A DNA stretch of 55,008 bases from Candidatus Peregrinibacteria bacterium (GTDB lineage: Bacteria; Patescibacteriota; Gracilibacteria; UM-FILTER-43-11). Every line of letters begins with the position of its first letter. The first letter of the stretch is position 1. The stretch lies in assembly GCA_003154375.1 (NCBI GenBank), contig PMDG01000084.1, forward strand, positions 21,384 to 76,391. Direction: 5' to 3'. The notes under the pieces are model-generated. The model made no database searches. It saw nothing but the letters and a program-made list of their open reading frames with translations, and had not been told where the DNA came from. Of this stretch, positions 8,822-19,100 are shown piece after piece. A program made the position numbers and the translations under genes.

Positions 8822-11377
8822 ATGAATAAGAAATTCTTTTCAAAGTTTGCCGTACTGACTCTTGTGGTCGGTATTTTTGGGTACCTTGTACCCACCGTTC
8901 TAGCAGCGGCTCCTGCTGGAACCATGACCGGTTCAGTTTTCAGCGTGAACACTGGCGAGACCAAGGCCTTTACCAACACCATCACGGTGGCGGACTCCGG
9001 TGCTGAAATCAAAGCCACCACGGATATCCGGATCAAAATCAAGTCGACCACCAATGCGACTTGGGATCCCACCGACACCACCGCCACCATTGGCGGCACG
9101 GCTTCGGGCAAGGTGAGCACCACGGTTTCCTATGCCGGCAGCAACAAAATTTTGATTTTGGATGTCACCTCCGATTTCACAACCGGCCAGACCGTGACTA
9201 TTAGCGACCTGCACATCATTGGCGGAAGCACCTCTTCCGTTGCTCAGCCCTTACAATGGGCTGTTGATGGCAGCATCTATGCCGATGGCAATGCCAATAC
9301 TGGCATCACGGTGGCCAAGATCATCAGCACTTCCACCGATGTCGGCAATAATGTTCCTACTTTTACCTCGGTTACTGATAACGGTTCCGCAGCTGGCACT
9401 CCAACCATGGCTGGCCAGAACGTCACCTTCTCGGCCGCGGTCCATGACGACAACAAAGATGGCGTATACCTCGCCGTTTGCAAGACCAACGCCATCACAG
9501 AAGGTTCTGGATCTGCTGCCCCCACCTGCCCAGGTGGAGCTTGGGCTATAAGCACCCTTGCATCCTCAAACGGTTCGGGCAACTCAACCCCAAGCGTGAC
9601 CTACTTGGCCGCTTACGGCGACGGATCCCAGAACTGGTACGCATTTGCGTGCGACGACAATGCCGCTGCTACTTCTTGCAGCTCCATGCTCAATACTGAT
9701 TCCCCGTTTGTGGTCAGCGACCACGTTCCTACTTTGGGAACTGTTTCCGACTTCACGGGTGCTGGTGCTGTCCTTTCGGATGGAACCAACCCCACCAATG
9801 AAGGAACGGTTGTGACCTTTAAGGGCACTGCCGACGATGCCGCGAACGACACTTATTATTTGATCGTTTGCAAGACCGCCTTTGTGAAGCCGATGAGCAA
9901 TGCGGCTCCTCAATGTTGCTCCGATGCGGGCCGTCTCACCTGTAGCAATACCCCTGGCGACACCTATACTTGGGCTCTCAGTACGGAAACTACTCATAAC
10001 ACCGAAGCCTCCGCCACGGCCAGCACCACAGGCGATTCCAACCAAACCGAAACATGGCATGCGTACGCTTGCGACAAGAATACCGTCTCGGGTGGTGGCA
10101 AATGTTCCTCAGACAGCAACACCAATTCACCCTTCAACATCAATCATAGGCCTGTGATCGGCACAGTCACCGCCGGCCCAAGCTACGGCTCCAATGCCAG
10201 CGTTGACCCCGGTAACGGAACCGGTGGCCAAGTGTTCTTCCAGATCGGAGTCACCGATCCGGATACCGACACCACGCAGGACACCATCGACTATTACATT
10301 TGCAATGCCGCTACTACTGCTTTTGATCCCACCGGAGCTGGCGGCATCTTCTGCACAAACGGCACCCTTATCGGCTCCGGTACTGGAATCACCACAAGCA
10401 CCAATGCCCAGAACAACACCAACACCTTGGTTCCGATTCCAACCGCACACAATGCCGCAATCACAACGAAAATCTATCTCAGGGATAGCCATCATTTCGC
10501 GGATGTTGGATCCTCCAACACCAAAACTTACGCAGTCACGGATGTGAATCCGGCTGTGGATAGCTACACTATAAGCGACATCAGCCCCTCGGCTGGCAGC
10601 TCTGTTAACACCTCCTTCTCAGTCACAGTCCATGACAACAATGGCAACAACGACATCACCTCGGTGGATGGCTTGATTTATGATTCTGGCGCCTCCCTCA
10701 ATGTCACCACTGGCGACTGTCCAGGCTCAGTGACCAATGAGAAGAACTGCTATCGCCGCCCCACCTGCACTTTGGGTAGCCAGAGCGGTACCATCGCAAC
10801 CTTGACCCTTTCCTGCGATGCAATTACCACTTGGTATAACATCAACCCCACTGGTGGCGGTACCGTGTGGAAGGCCAAGGCTCGCGTTGCGGACCAAAAC
10901 GGCAACCGCGTTGGAGCGGATTCCAATGCCTTCACAGTCGATACCCTTTCCGCCGTGGCTATCAGCGAGTCCTCCATTGGCTATAGCGCGGTCACTCCTG
11001 GAAACGCATCCACCGCTCAACCCACGACCACGCAGAATGCGGGTAATATCGTGATCGATGTGGGTATCAACGGCACCGATATGACCTCGGGTGGAAATAC
11101 TATCGTCGCGGCCCAGCAACACTGGACCAACCAATCCTCCTGGACATGGGGAACAGGCGATTACGCCTTGATCACAGGCACAGTCACTTCTACTGGCACT
11201 GAGTCCCAAGGCTGTTCCAACACCAGCAATCCCGTCCGAACCGACCATACCTCTGGCGTCGGCTCCGATGTCGTCCGTTACTGGAAAATCTTTATTCCCG
11301 CGAACACACCCACTGGATCCTACACAGGTGTGAACACTTTCACCTCCATTGCCAATACCTGCACGGGTACGAACTAG
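8822..11377 (+). CDS. Secreted surface protein with Cys-rich Ig-like modules
   Basis: 851 residues. The signal peptide MNKKFFSKFAVLTLVVGIFG... ends near PTVLA. The N-terminal beta-rich domain (about 30-165; SGAEIKATTDIRIKI, KVSTTVSYAGS) is of a type I associate with surface proteins of Patescibacteria. Two disulfide-rich modules with the pattern LAVCKTN...C...WYAFACD...C lie at about 177-302 and 302-442. They are followed by a PGN-type module (443-574), a 'VTDVNP...D.NG..D' module (575-707) and the common C-terminal domain (708-851; INGTDM, QQHW, WTWGTGDYAL, TGSYTG). There is no propeller, membrane helix or sorting motif. It looks like the minimal member of the family to which the giants add propellers and lectin domains. 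An isolated strong promoter suggests high expression, perhaps as an abundant envelope component, which is inference. Confidence 0.85.
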   Translation: MNKKFFSKFAVLTLVVGIFGYLVPTVLAAAPAGTMTGSVFSVNTGETKAFTNTITVADSGAEIKATTDIRIKIKSTTNATWDPTDTTATIGGTASGKVSTTVSYAGSNKILILDVTSDFTTGQTVTISDLHIIGGSTSSVAQPLQWAVDGSIYADGNANTGITVAKIISTSTDVGNNVPTFTSVTDNGSAAGTPTMAGQNVTFSAAVHDDNKDGVYLAVCKTNAITEGSGSAAPTCPGGAWAISTLASSNGSGNSTPSVTYLAAYGDGSQNWYAFACDDNAAATSCSSMLNTDSPFVVSDHVPTLGTVSDFTGAGAVLSDGTNPTNEGTVVTFKGTADDAANDTYYLIVCKTAFVKPMSNAAPQCCSDAGRLTCSNTPGDTYTWALSTETTHNTEASATASTTGDSNQTETWHAYACDKNTVSGGGKCSSDSNTNSPFNINHRPVIGTVTAGPSYGSNASVDPGNGTGGQVFFQIGVTDPDTDTTQDTIDYYICNAATTAFDPTGAGGIFCTNGTLIGSGTGITTSTNAQNNTNTLVPIPTAHNAAITTKIYLRDSHHFADVGSSNTKTYAVTDVNPAVDSYTISDISPSAGSSVNTSFSVTVHDNNGNNDITSVDGLIYDSGASLNVTTGDCPGSVTNEKNCYRRPTCTLGSQSGTIATLTLSCDAITTWYNINPTGGGTVWKAKARVADQNGNRVGADSNAFTVDTLSAVAISESSIGYSAVTPGNASTAQPTTTQNAGNIVIDVGINGTDMTSGGNTIVAAQQHWTNQSSWTWGTGDYALITGTVTSTGTESQGCSNTSNPVRTDHTSGVGSDVVRYWKIFIPANTPTGSYTGVNTFTSIANTCTGTN

Positions 11378-11394
11378 TAATCGACCACTCGCAA

Positions 11395-11424
11395 GCTGGT
11401 CGACCGCCTAGGCGGTCGACCAGC
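11395..11424. repeat. Perfect 30-bp palindrome between two surface genes
   Basis: Arms GCTGGTCGACCGCC and GGCGGTCGACCAGC around a central TA. It lies 18 bp after the stop of the 851-residue gene and 26 bp before the next start. No T-run follows (CCTAAAATATT), so it is not a classical terminator. It could be an mRNA-stabilising hairpin that sets the ratio of the two products, or an operator. A partial extra copy of the half-site (TCGACCA) lies at 11381-11387. Confidence 0.8.
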
Positions 11425-11449
11425 CCTAAAATATTAATTAACTAATCCA

Positions 11450-12505
11450 ATGAAAATGAAGATGAACAAAACAGTCGGTTCATTGGTCGCCGTCCTTGCG
11501 GGGGTCGCTTTCTTCCTTCCCACCCATACCTTGGCTGCCGCCTTCGGTGTATCCCCGCCTTGGATCGAGAACGAAAACCTGAAGCCTGGCTCCAGTTTCG
11601 TGTACATCATCAACCTGAGCTCCAACCAGCTCCCAAACGATATGCTGGTCAGCTCCAAGGTCACGGGCGACCCGGAAGTTGCGCAATGGGTCAAGGTCCG
11701 CGATAGCGGAAACCTCGTTATGGCCCAAGGGCAGACCCAGATCCCCATGTATGTGGATCTCAATGTCCCTTCAAATGCCACGCTTGGCAAGTACTCGGGA
11801 ACCATTTCCCTCAGCCTTAACCCCAGGAACGCGACTGAGAAAGCCATCGCGGTGCTTCTTGGCGCCAACATCTCGGTCAAGCTCGATGTCATCAACCACG
11901 ACGTCACCGACTATTGGGTCCAGTCCATCACGGCCGACCCGGTTCGTGAGGACCAACCCCTTCGTCTGAACGTTCGTGTTAAAAACGATGGCAACACTGA
12001 TATCACCTCCGTCCCTGTGAAGGTCGTGGTGATGGACAGCAACAACCGAACCATGGTCGCCGAAGGCACTGCCGACAAGCTCAAGGCTCCTGTGCTCCCG
12101 CATACTTTAAACGAGGTCGCCATGGATGTTCCTGTTCCGCATCTTGCGGCAGGCAACTATTGGGTCAAAGCCTCTGCGTTAAAAGGCACCAAAGCCATTT
12201 ATGAAAACAGGCTTTATGTGGCCATCGAACCTTTGGGTATCAACAACATCGTCAAGACGGAAGTGATGGTCGCCGAAGAGGGCACCAAGCACGCCGCCCT
12301 AGAAGAACCCACTACCTCCGCCCCCGAATTCTATACGGGTGGAAAGGTTGATTTGCTTACGACGGTTACGGTGCGCGCCCCCTTCATCAACTCGCTGATC
12401 CTCATTGTGATCGGCCTGCTCTTGGTGATCGTCGGCATTGTTGGCAGGATCTTCTACACCATGCGTAAGAAAGAGACCCACCACCATGCTCACCATCATC
12501 GCTAA
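11450..12505 (+). CDS. Membrane-anchored protein with two Ig-like domains and a His-rich tail
   Basis: 351 residues. The signal peptide ends near HTLAA. The N-terminal beta-sandwich (about 27-145) opens with AFGVSPPWIENENLKPGSS. A second Ig/CARDB-like domain (about 150-262) contains VRVKNDGNTDITSVPVKVVV and NYWVKASALKGTKAIYENR. A linker and one C-terminal membrane helix (NSLILIVIGLLLVIVGIVG) precede a cytoplasmic tail rich in His (HHHAHHHR). It is a clear paralogue of the protein at 45327-46484, sharing SPPW, GNTDI, DYW/NYW and IYENRL. The layout resembles the DUF916 (WxL-interacting) proteins of Firmicutes, but I cannot claim that family. Its place between large secreted proteins suggests it tethers or presents them. 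The start gives a good signal peptide; no Shine-Dalgarno is visible. Confidence 0.8.
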   Translation: MKMKMNKTVGSLVAVLAGVAFFLPTHTLAAAFGVSPPWIENENLKPGSSFVYIINLSSNQLPNDMLVSSKVTGDPEVAQWVKVRDSGNLVMAQGQTQIPMYVDLNVPSNATLGKYSGTISLSLNPRNATEKAIAVLLGANISVKLDVINHDVTDYWVQSITADPVREDQPLRLNVRVKNDGNTDITSVPVKVVVMDSNNRTMVAEGTADKLKAPVLPHTLNEVAMDVPVPHLAAGNYWVKASALKGTKAIYENRLYVAIEPLGINNIVKTEVMVAEEGTKHAALEEPTTSAPEFYTGGKVDLLTTVTVRAPFINSLILIVIGLLLVIVGIVGRIFYTMRKKETHHHAHHHR

Positions 12506-12527
12506 ACGCGATTGAAGTTAGAAGTTG

Positions 12528-12559
12528 AAAAACCCCTCGGATAAAACCGGGGGGTTTTT
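12528..12559 (+). terminator. Rho-independent terminator
   Basis: Stem AAAAACCCCTCGG (12528-12540) pairs with CCGGGGGGTTTTT (12547-12559) through 13 pairs including one G-T wobble, with a 6-nt loop ATAAAA and a T5 tail inside the stem end. It lies 23 bp after the preceding TAA. Confidence 0.9.
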
Positions 12560-12601
12560 AGTTATGACAACATTTTTATGACCGAAGATAATCTCCCTTT
12601 T

Positions 12602-12830
12602 TCCCTCTTTATCAAGAGGGACCCCCACTGAACTATTAAACCTTCATGAAAATCAGATACCCCCTTGATAAAGGGGGATTGGGGGTTTGAGTTCCAGTCG
12701 TGAGCGATCTTCTCCTGTCATGAGGAGATTGTTTGTGTTTGTTTTTTCCCCCTTTCGATTTCCATGAAAGTCAAAAGCACCCCTTTGAAAAGGGAGGGGA
12801 TTGGGGGACTTTGGCACCTTTGCCTCGTTT
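12602..12830. repeat. Cluster of short-hairpin 'GATTGGGGG' repeats
   Basis: CCCTCTTTATCAAGAGGG (12604-12621), CCCCCTTGATAAAGGGGG with trailing ATTGGGGG (about 12659-12685), and CCCCTTTGAAAAGGG with trailing AGGGGATTGGGGG (about 12780-12807) are short hairpins with a common 3' tag. The last copy resembles 8545-8580 beyond the tag. No transposase is nearby, so they look like small non-autonomous or degenerate elements. Confidence 0.6.
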
Positions 12831-12999
12831 TTTCATTTTTTTTGCGTTTAAACCAGCCTTTTGCCAAAGTTTAAAACTTGAAAGATTTTTATTTGATTAT
12901 GAAATATCCTTTTTTCTTCAAATTTTCATTGTTTTTTATCACCTCATCACAAATGAGAAACGACGCAACATAAAGTAGAAACATTGGCAAGGTTTGGCA

Positions 13000-13028
13000 T
13001 TGGTTTTTCGAGCGAAAAATGTTAAAAT
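13000..13028 (+). promoter_or_regulatory. Promoter for the 6575-residue giant gene
   Basis: TTGGTT (13000-13005), a 17-bp spacer, then TAAAAT (13023-13028) with an upstream TG (13020-13021) one base before the -10. The leader to the ATG at 13104 is about 70 nt. Confidence 0.6.
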
Positions 13029-13103
13029 ATTAGGAGTGATAAAAGAATTCGGAAAATCCCTGAAAATCAAGATTCTCAAATCAAACCCCACTCGAAAGAG
13101 TCA

Positions 13104-16100
13104 ATGCAAAAACTTCGCTCAAAACTCCTCATCGTTTCGTTGGGAATAGTCAGCGTTGTTGCCGTGTCTTTGGTGTTTGCCGGACAGACCTCCATCCCCG
13201 TCGGCAACGTGGCTCCAGTGTTCGAGGATCTTTCGGGTAACGCGGTTCCTCCCTCCGATGGCGGCGTGGGCATTAACAACCCCGCGTCGGTCGGCGACGT
13301 CATCACTTTCACGGCCACGGCCACCGACTACAACGGCGACGACTGGTATCTCGCGGTGTGCAAATCCAAGGCCGTCACCGCGGTCGACGGACTTCCGCCC
13401 GTGTGCGACAAAGGCGCTTGGGCTGTTAGTCAAACTCCCGCCAAGAGCGGAGAAACAGTCAACCTAACCTACACCGTTGTTCCCGAGGACAAAGGCTCCA
13501 ACCCATGGTTCGCTTTCGTTTGCGATGCTCTCACCACGGGCAGCACCTGCTCGCCTTTCAACCAAGGAGTGGGGGAGTCCGGCTCACCATTTTTGGTGGC
13601 CAGGCGAGTCGGTTCCATCCGTATTGGCACCGATTGCCCCGATATTGCCACGTACCAAGCACTGAGCCCCGAGGATCGCGCTTCGCTTAGTAAACCCATC
13701 GATCCCTCCACCCTTTCGGCGACGATCGACGCGGAACTCGCGAATTCCCAGAACACCCTTGTTTCCCCAGAGCTAAATCTGGTCAAGGATCGGATCCAGT
13801 CGCTCAAGGCAATGGGCAAGAAGAAAGCGGTTTCCGACATCCAGAAAAAGGCGATCAAGGATTTTTTTGTGAATGAGCGCGAAAAACTCAACAAGGTCGC
13901 CAAGTCCGGCGCCAAGTTCTGTGTGGTCCCCACGGCCGACGATTCCCTCGGGAATGTGATGGGCGGAAAGGACCAAGACATCCACGCCACCAACGACCAC
14001 ACCATCAACAAGGGCGATGTGAAACTGGAGTTCAAGAACGATGCCGACCGTTCCGTCACCATTAATTTTTTGCAACAGCGCGCCGTGAAAAAGTGGGCGC
14101 TTCCCGCCGCGAAAATCGTTCACGGTCCGACCTTGGAAACCCGCGATTCAAAAACCGGGAAGACGGTTTCCGAAACACTAAGCAACGGGTTGCATTTGCC
14201 CGAGGTCAAATCCGTGTCGGTGGCCGATATGCCTACGCCGACCATCCAGTACAAGGATCCAAACGACCCGAACAAGCTGATGGACGCCACGGAAACCCAG
14301 AAGAATGCCCAAAGGGCACTCGAAGCCGAGTTAGCCAATTCCAAATCTACCGCGACGGTCCAATCCGCTCCTCAGGCTCCCCTCATTCCCGCCGGCGGAG
14401 CCGTTTTGCCAGCCACTTCTCCGGAAACTGGTGCCAGCCCAGCCCAAGCGCCGGCAACCGATGTATACCGAACGTTGGTTTTGCGACATGACCAATCCGT
14501 CGCGCCCACAGGCGCACTCGATCGTGCACTGACCCGCCTGTTCGGAAACGACCAACAGCAGTTGGCCGCGAGCGAGGCCGAATACGAAATGAATTCGGCG
14601 GCCGAGCCCATGGTGGCTTCCGATGCCCGGGCTGCCACCGAGGAAACCGTGAGCTATTCCAACCTGAGCAACCGAAAAGTGGATCTATACCGGGCCTCGA
14701 ACGATCCAACTTCGGCGCTTCCGAGCACAATCAAAAACTACACGGTTTACAATTACGGCACCGGCAGCGAGCAGGAGCTTTACACCATCGACAACGCCGT
14801 CTTGCACCAGAAAGAAGACGGCACCATCGAAGGTTATTATTTTATGCCTCCCGATTTGAGCGGACAGCAAGGCGCGGAAGGTGCCGACCCAAGCCTGCTG
14901 GCCCGCGCGTCCCGAACTTTGGCGAAAGACCAGATGGACGATCTGTTCAATAACGGCGGACCCAAGCCGGATTTTTTGATCCCTCCGATGATCGCGCTGG
15001 ATCGGAACAACAATGTCATTTCCACCCTCAAAATCGAGGTCACGGGCGATGGCCACAACCAGCTTTCCGTTTCGTTCACCCTGGCCCCGGATGCCTACCC
15101 TGCGGTGCTTGACCCCACCATGCAATTCAATGCGCCGGGGCTTTCGACCGCAGACTGGACCTTGGCATCCTCCCAACATTTTAGCACTACGATCGCCATC
15201 GGGGATATGAACGCAGATGGCAAGAACGACTTGATCATTGGCTCATCCGGGGCCAACGGCAAAGTTTCTATTTTTTTCAGCAAGGGTTCGTATCCAAGCG
15301 CCATCGCAGCGGCTGATGTCATTATTGCGGGGCCCACCGATAGCAGCGGATTCGGTTCCGTCATGGCGGTCGGCGACTTCAATGCTGACGGAAGGATGGA
15401 CTTGGCCGTTGGCGCCCCGCGCCACAGCAACACCTTCACGGGAATCGTGTTCATTTATTTCAACAACGGTGATGGAACCATTGGCAGCCCCGCCTGTTCC
15501 ACGGGTTGCTCTGAATACAATTACAACACCAACAACAATGCGAACGTGGTCATCACCGGCGAGACCACTAACAGCAATTTTGGGTTCGCCCTTTCCGCGG
15601 GGGATTTTGATAACGATGGCAAAACCGACTTGGCAGTGAGCGCCGAGCAATACGACTGTGTGAACACCGTCAACGGATGCTCCGCGAGCACCACCGATGT
15701 GGGCCGCGTTTATTACTACAAAAGCGCGGGAACAGGTTTCCTTGCCTGTGGTACCAGTTGCGCCGCTTACACCAATGCCACCAACGTGATCACCGGGGAG
15801 GCCGCCAGCAATTTTTTCGGCTCTAGTTTGGCCGCGGGCGACCTGGACAACGACGGCAAGGTTGATCTTGTGGTGGGCGCTTATGGAGCGGGCGCAACCA
15901 ACACCGGCAAGGCCTACATTTACAAAAATGCTGGCAGCGGCACATTCCTTTCCTGTGGTTCCACCTGCGCCGCCTCCACTAACGCCCTATCCGTGATCTC
16001 TGGCGAGACCACCAGCAACTTTTTTGGAGGCTATGCAGGGGGGGCCAATATTTTCGGCGAGAACGGAATCGCCACTGGCGACTTGAACGCCGATGGCAAG

Positions 16101-19100
16101 ACGGATCTTATCGTGGGCGCCATCGGCTATAACAGCAATCAGGGCCGAGCCTATATTTTCAATGGAAAAGCCAGCTGGTCTGCCACTTATAACGCCTCCT
16201 CCGCGGACGTGATCATCACGGGTGAAGGCACAAGCCAAAACTTCGGTTTTTCTCTCGCCACGGGCGACCTGAACGCGGATGGCAAAACCGATTTGGCGGT
16301 CGGCGCCACAGTAGCTGGTTCGTCCACGCAGGGCAGGGTTTATATTTTTACCAACACCGGAAACTATGCGACTGCCGCAGGCAATGCGGATGTGATTCTC
16401 ACTGGAGAAACCTCTGGCGACAAGTTCGGATTCACCTTGGACATTGGCGATGTGAATAACGATGGCGCCTCGGACCTTATGGTGGGTGCCGATGGATACA
16501 ACTCTTTTGGGGGCAAGGCATATCTCTATTTGGGCGAAGGCACGGGAAGTGTTAGCGATACAATTGTTGGCGAGGCAGCCGGCAATTACTTCGGTACCAC
16601 CATGGTCACAGGCGATTTCAATTCGGATGGCAAAACAGATCTCGCTGTGGGCGCCAGCGCCTATTCAAGTTCCTATGGTCGCGTCTATCTTTTTTACAAC
16701 GATGGAACACGGTATCCCGAGCTTGCGTCATCCGCGGATGCGACCATCACCGGTTCATCGGCCATCAGCTTTGGTGGCACCTTGGCTGCGGGCGACTTGA
16801 ATGCGGATGGCAGGACCGATTTGATTGTTGGCTCTGTTCCCTATTCCAGTTATGCCGGTGGAGTCTTTATTTTTTGGAACGATGGCCTGCCCTACCCCAC
16901 CGCATCGTCTTCCGCGGATGTGATCATCACGGGCGATGCCTCCTCCAGAATTTCTTCCGGGAACCAAAGCCTTGCGGTTGGCGACCTGAATGCCGATGGC
17001 AAGGCCGATCTCGCGGTTGGCGGATACTCCTATTCCTCCAGCACGGGGCGAGCCTATATTTTCAATGGTAAAGCCAGCTGGTCCGCCACTTATAACGCCT
17101 CCTCCGCGGATGTCATTATAACGGGGGAAGCATCCAGCTCGAATTTTGGCAACACCCTTGCCATCGGCGACCTGAATTCGGATGGGAAGGCCGACTTAGC
17201 AGTGAGTGCCTTTTCTTATGCTTCCTATATTGGGAAGGTCTATCTCTTCATCAATGGATCCAGTTCCTATCCAACCTGCACCACCACGTGCACTGCCGCG
17301 GCCAATGAAGCGTATGTGATCGCCCCTTCAGTGACCTCATCGTATTGGTTTGGAGATTCTTTGGCGATCGGCGATATCAATTCGGATGGCAAAGCCGATC
17401 TGGCGATTGGAGCCCCCGCCGTCGGCTCGTCTGCCGGCGCCGTCTATGTATTCTATCAAGATGCCACACTGTGGGGCACTTCCACCTGCACTGATTACAC
17501 CACTGGAACCGCCTCCTTTGTCGGAACTACCACGGTCACAGGGTCAGGCACCACATGGGATTCCACGATGGTCGGACGATTTATAAAAAACAATGCCAAT
17601 GGCACTTGGTTCAGAATCACTGCCGCAAGCGCGACCAGCATTACCATTAATACCACTCCAGGCACGTATTCCGGCGCCTACACCATTACCGGCTGTTTGA
17701 CCTCGAATGCCGATGTCACCATTACTGGTGAGGCAAGCAGTTATTTTGCTGAGACCAATTTGACCATCCAGGATATTAATTCGGATGGAAGGGCAGACCT
17801 TATCGCCGCGGCGCAACGCTACAACACTTACCAGGGCCGTGTTTATATTTTTTATAACGATGGATCCCTTCCCACCACCGCGACCACCGCGGACGTGATC
17901 CTGACTGGGGAAATCACCAACCAAGCCTTTGGTGGAAGCTTAGCGGTTGGCGACCTGAATGCCGATGGAAAGGCGGATCTGGCGGTCGGTGCATGGCTTG
18001 TCACCTCGACGAATCAAGGTCGATCCTATATTTTTTATGGCTCAGGAGGGGTGACGTCCAGCCTAAACAACACCATCGACGGTGGGGAGGCCGGAGCCTC
18101 TTTCGGCGGTTATAACGCAGTGGTTGGCGACTTCAACGCGGATGGCAGGATGGATTTCGCCATCCCTTCCAATAACTATGTCTACATCTTCTTCAACAAA
18201 GGTTCCGCTTGGCCCTCAGCGGCCTCTAGCGCGGATGTCCAAATTCACCTTGCGGGCATGTATCCTATGTTGGCCGCTGGCGATTTGAATTCAGATGGCC
18301 GAACCGACCTTTTGGTAGGCTCTTATTCCAACAACAAGGCCTGGGCGTTCTTCAATAATGGCGATGGCACCGTAGGCAGCCCCGCCTGCTCCACGGGTTG
18401 TGTCCCCGCAACCAACGCCAATATCATCATCACTTCTTCGGAAAGCGGCACCTATAACTATTTTGGCACCTCTGTCGCCGTGGGCGATGTGAACGCGGAT
18501 GGGCGGCAGGATATTCTGGTGGGCGCCAACGGAGGCAATGGTCGCGCCTACATTTTTTACAACGATTACTACAGTAGCTACACAGGCTTCGGGGCAACCT
18601 CGGGCAATGGCTGCACCACCGCTTGCGCCGCGCCCGCCAACGCCACGGTGACCATTACAGGTGACGCCACCAACTCCGCCTTTGGCAATTCGGTCAACGC
18701 GGGCGATGTGAACGCGGACGGCAGAGTGGACGTGATCGTTGGTGGCAACTACAGTTCCAACACCGGGCGCGTTTTTGTCTTCACCGCCGATGGCACGGTC
18801 AATTTCGGTAGCGCGACGTGTTCAGGCACCCCCGCCGCCTGCACTGCCGCCAACGCCGACTATATAATTACAGGAGAGGCAACGGGCGACTATTTTGGCC
18901 AAAATGGACCCAATATTGCCGTGGGCGACCTTAACAATGATGGAAAACCAGACCTTGTGGTCGGCGCTGGCGCGAAAAGCACCAATACGGGCCGTGTCTA
19001 CATTTTCTGGGACGACACGTCCCTTTTTGGAACCACGGCCTGCACCACAGGCTGTTTGGCCGCCAATGCCGATGTGATCATCGACGGCGAGACGACCAAC

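Larger units (their letters stand above)
12506..13103. other. 598-bp non-coding spacer with terminator, repeats and promoter
   Basis: Holds an intrinsic terminator (12528-12559), two or three hairpin-repeat copies (12602-12690 and 12781-12830), an AT-rich stretch and a promoter (13000-13028) for the 6575-residue gene. An open frame at 12733-12978 is repeat-derived and is not credited as a gene. Confidence 0.7.

Noticed and set aside
11427-11432. TAAAAT after the palindrome as a -10 for the gene at 11450
   Set aside because: No -35 at a suitable distance (CCGCCT), and the -10 lies only 17 bp from the ATG; too weak to call.
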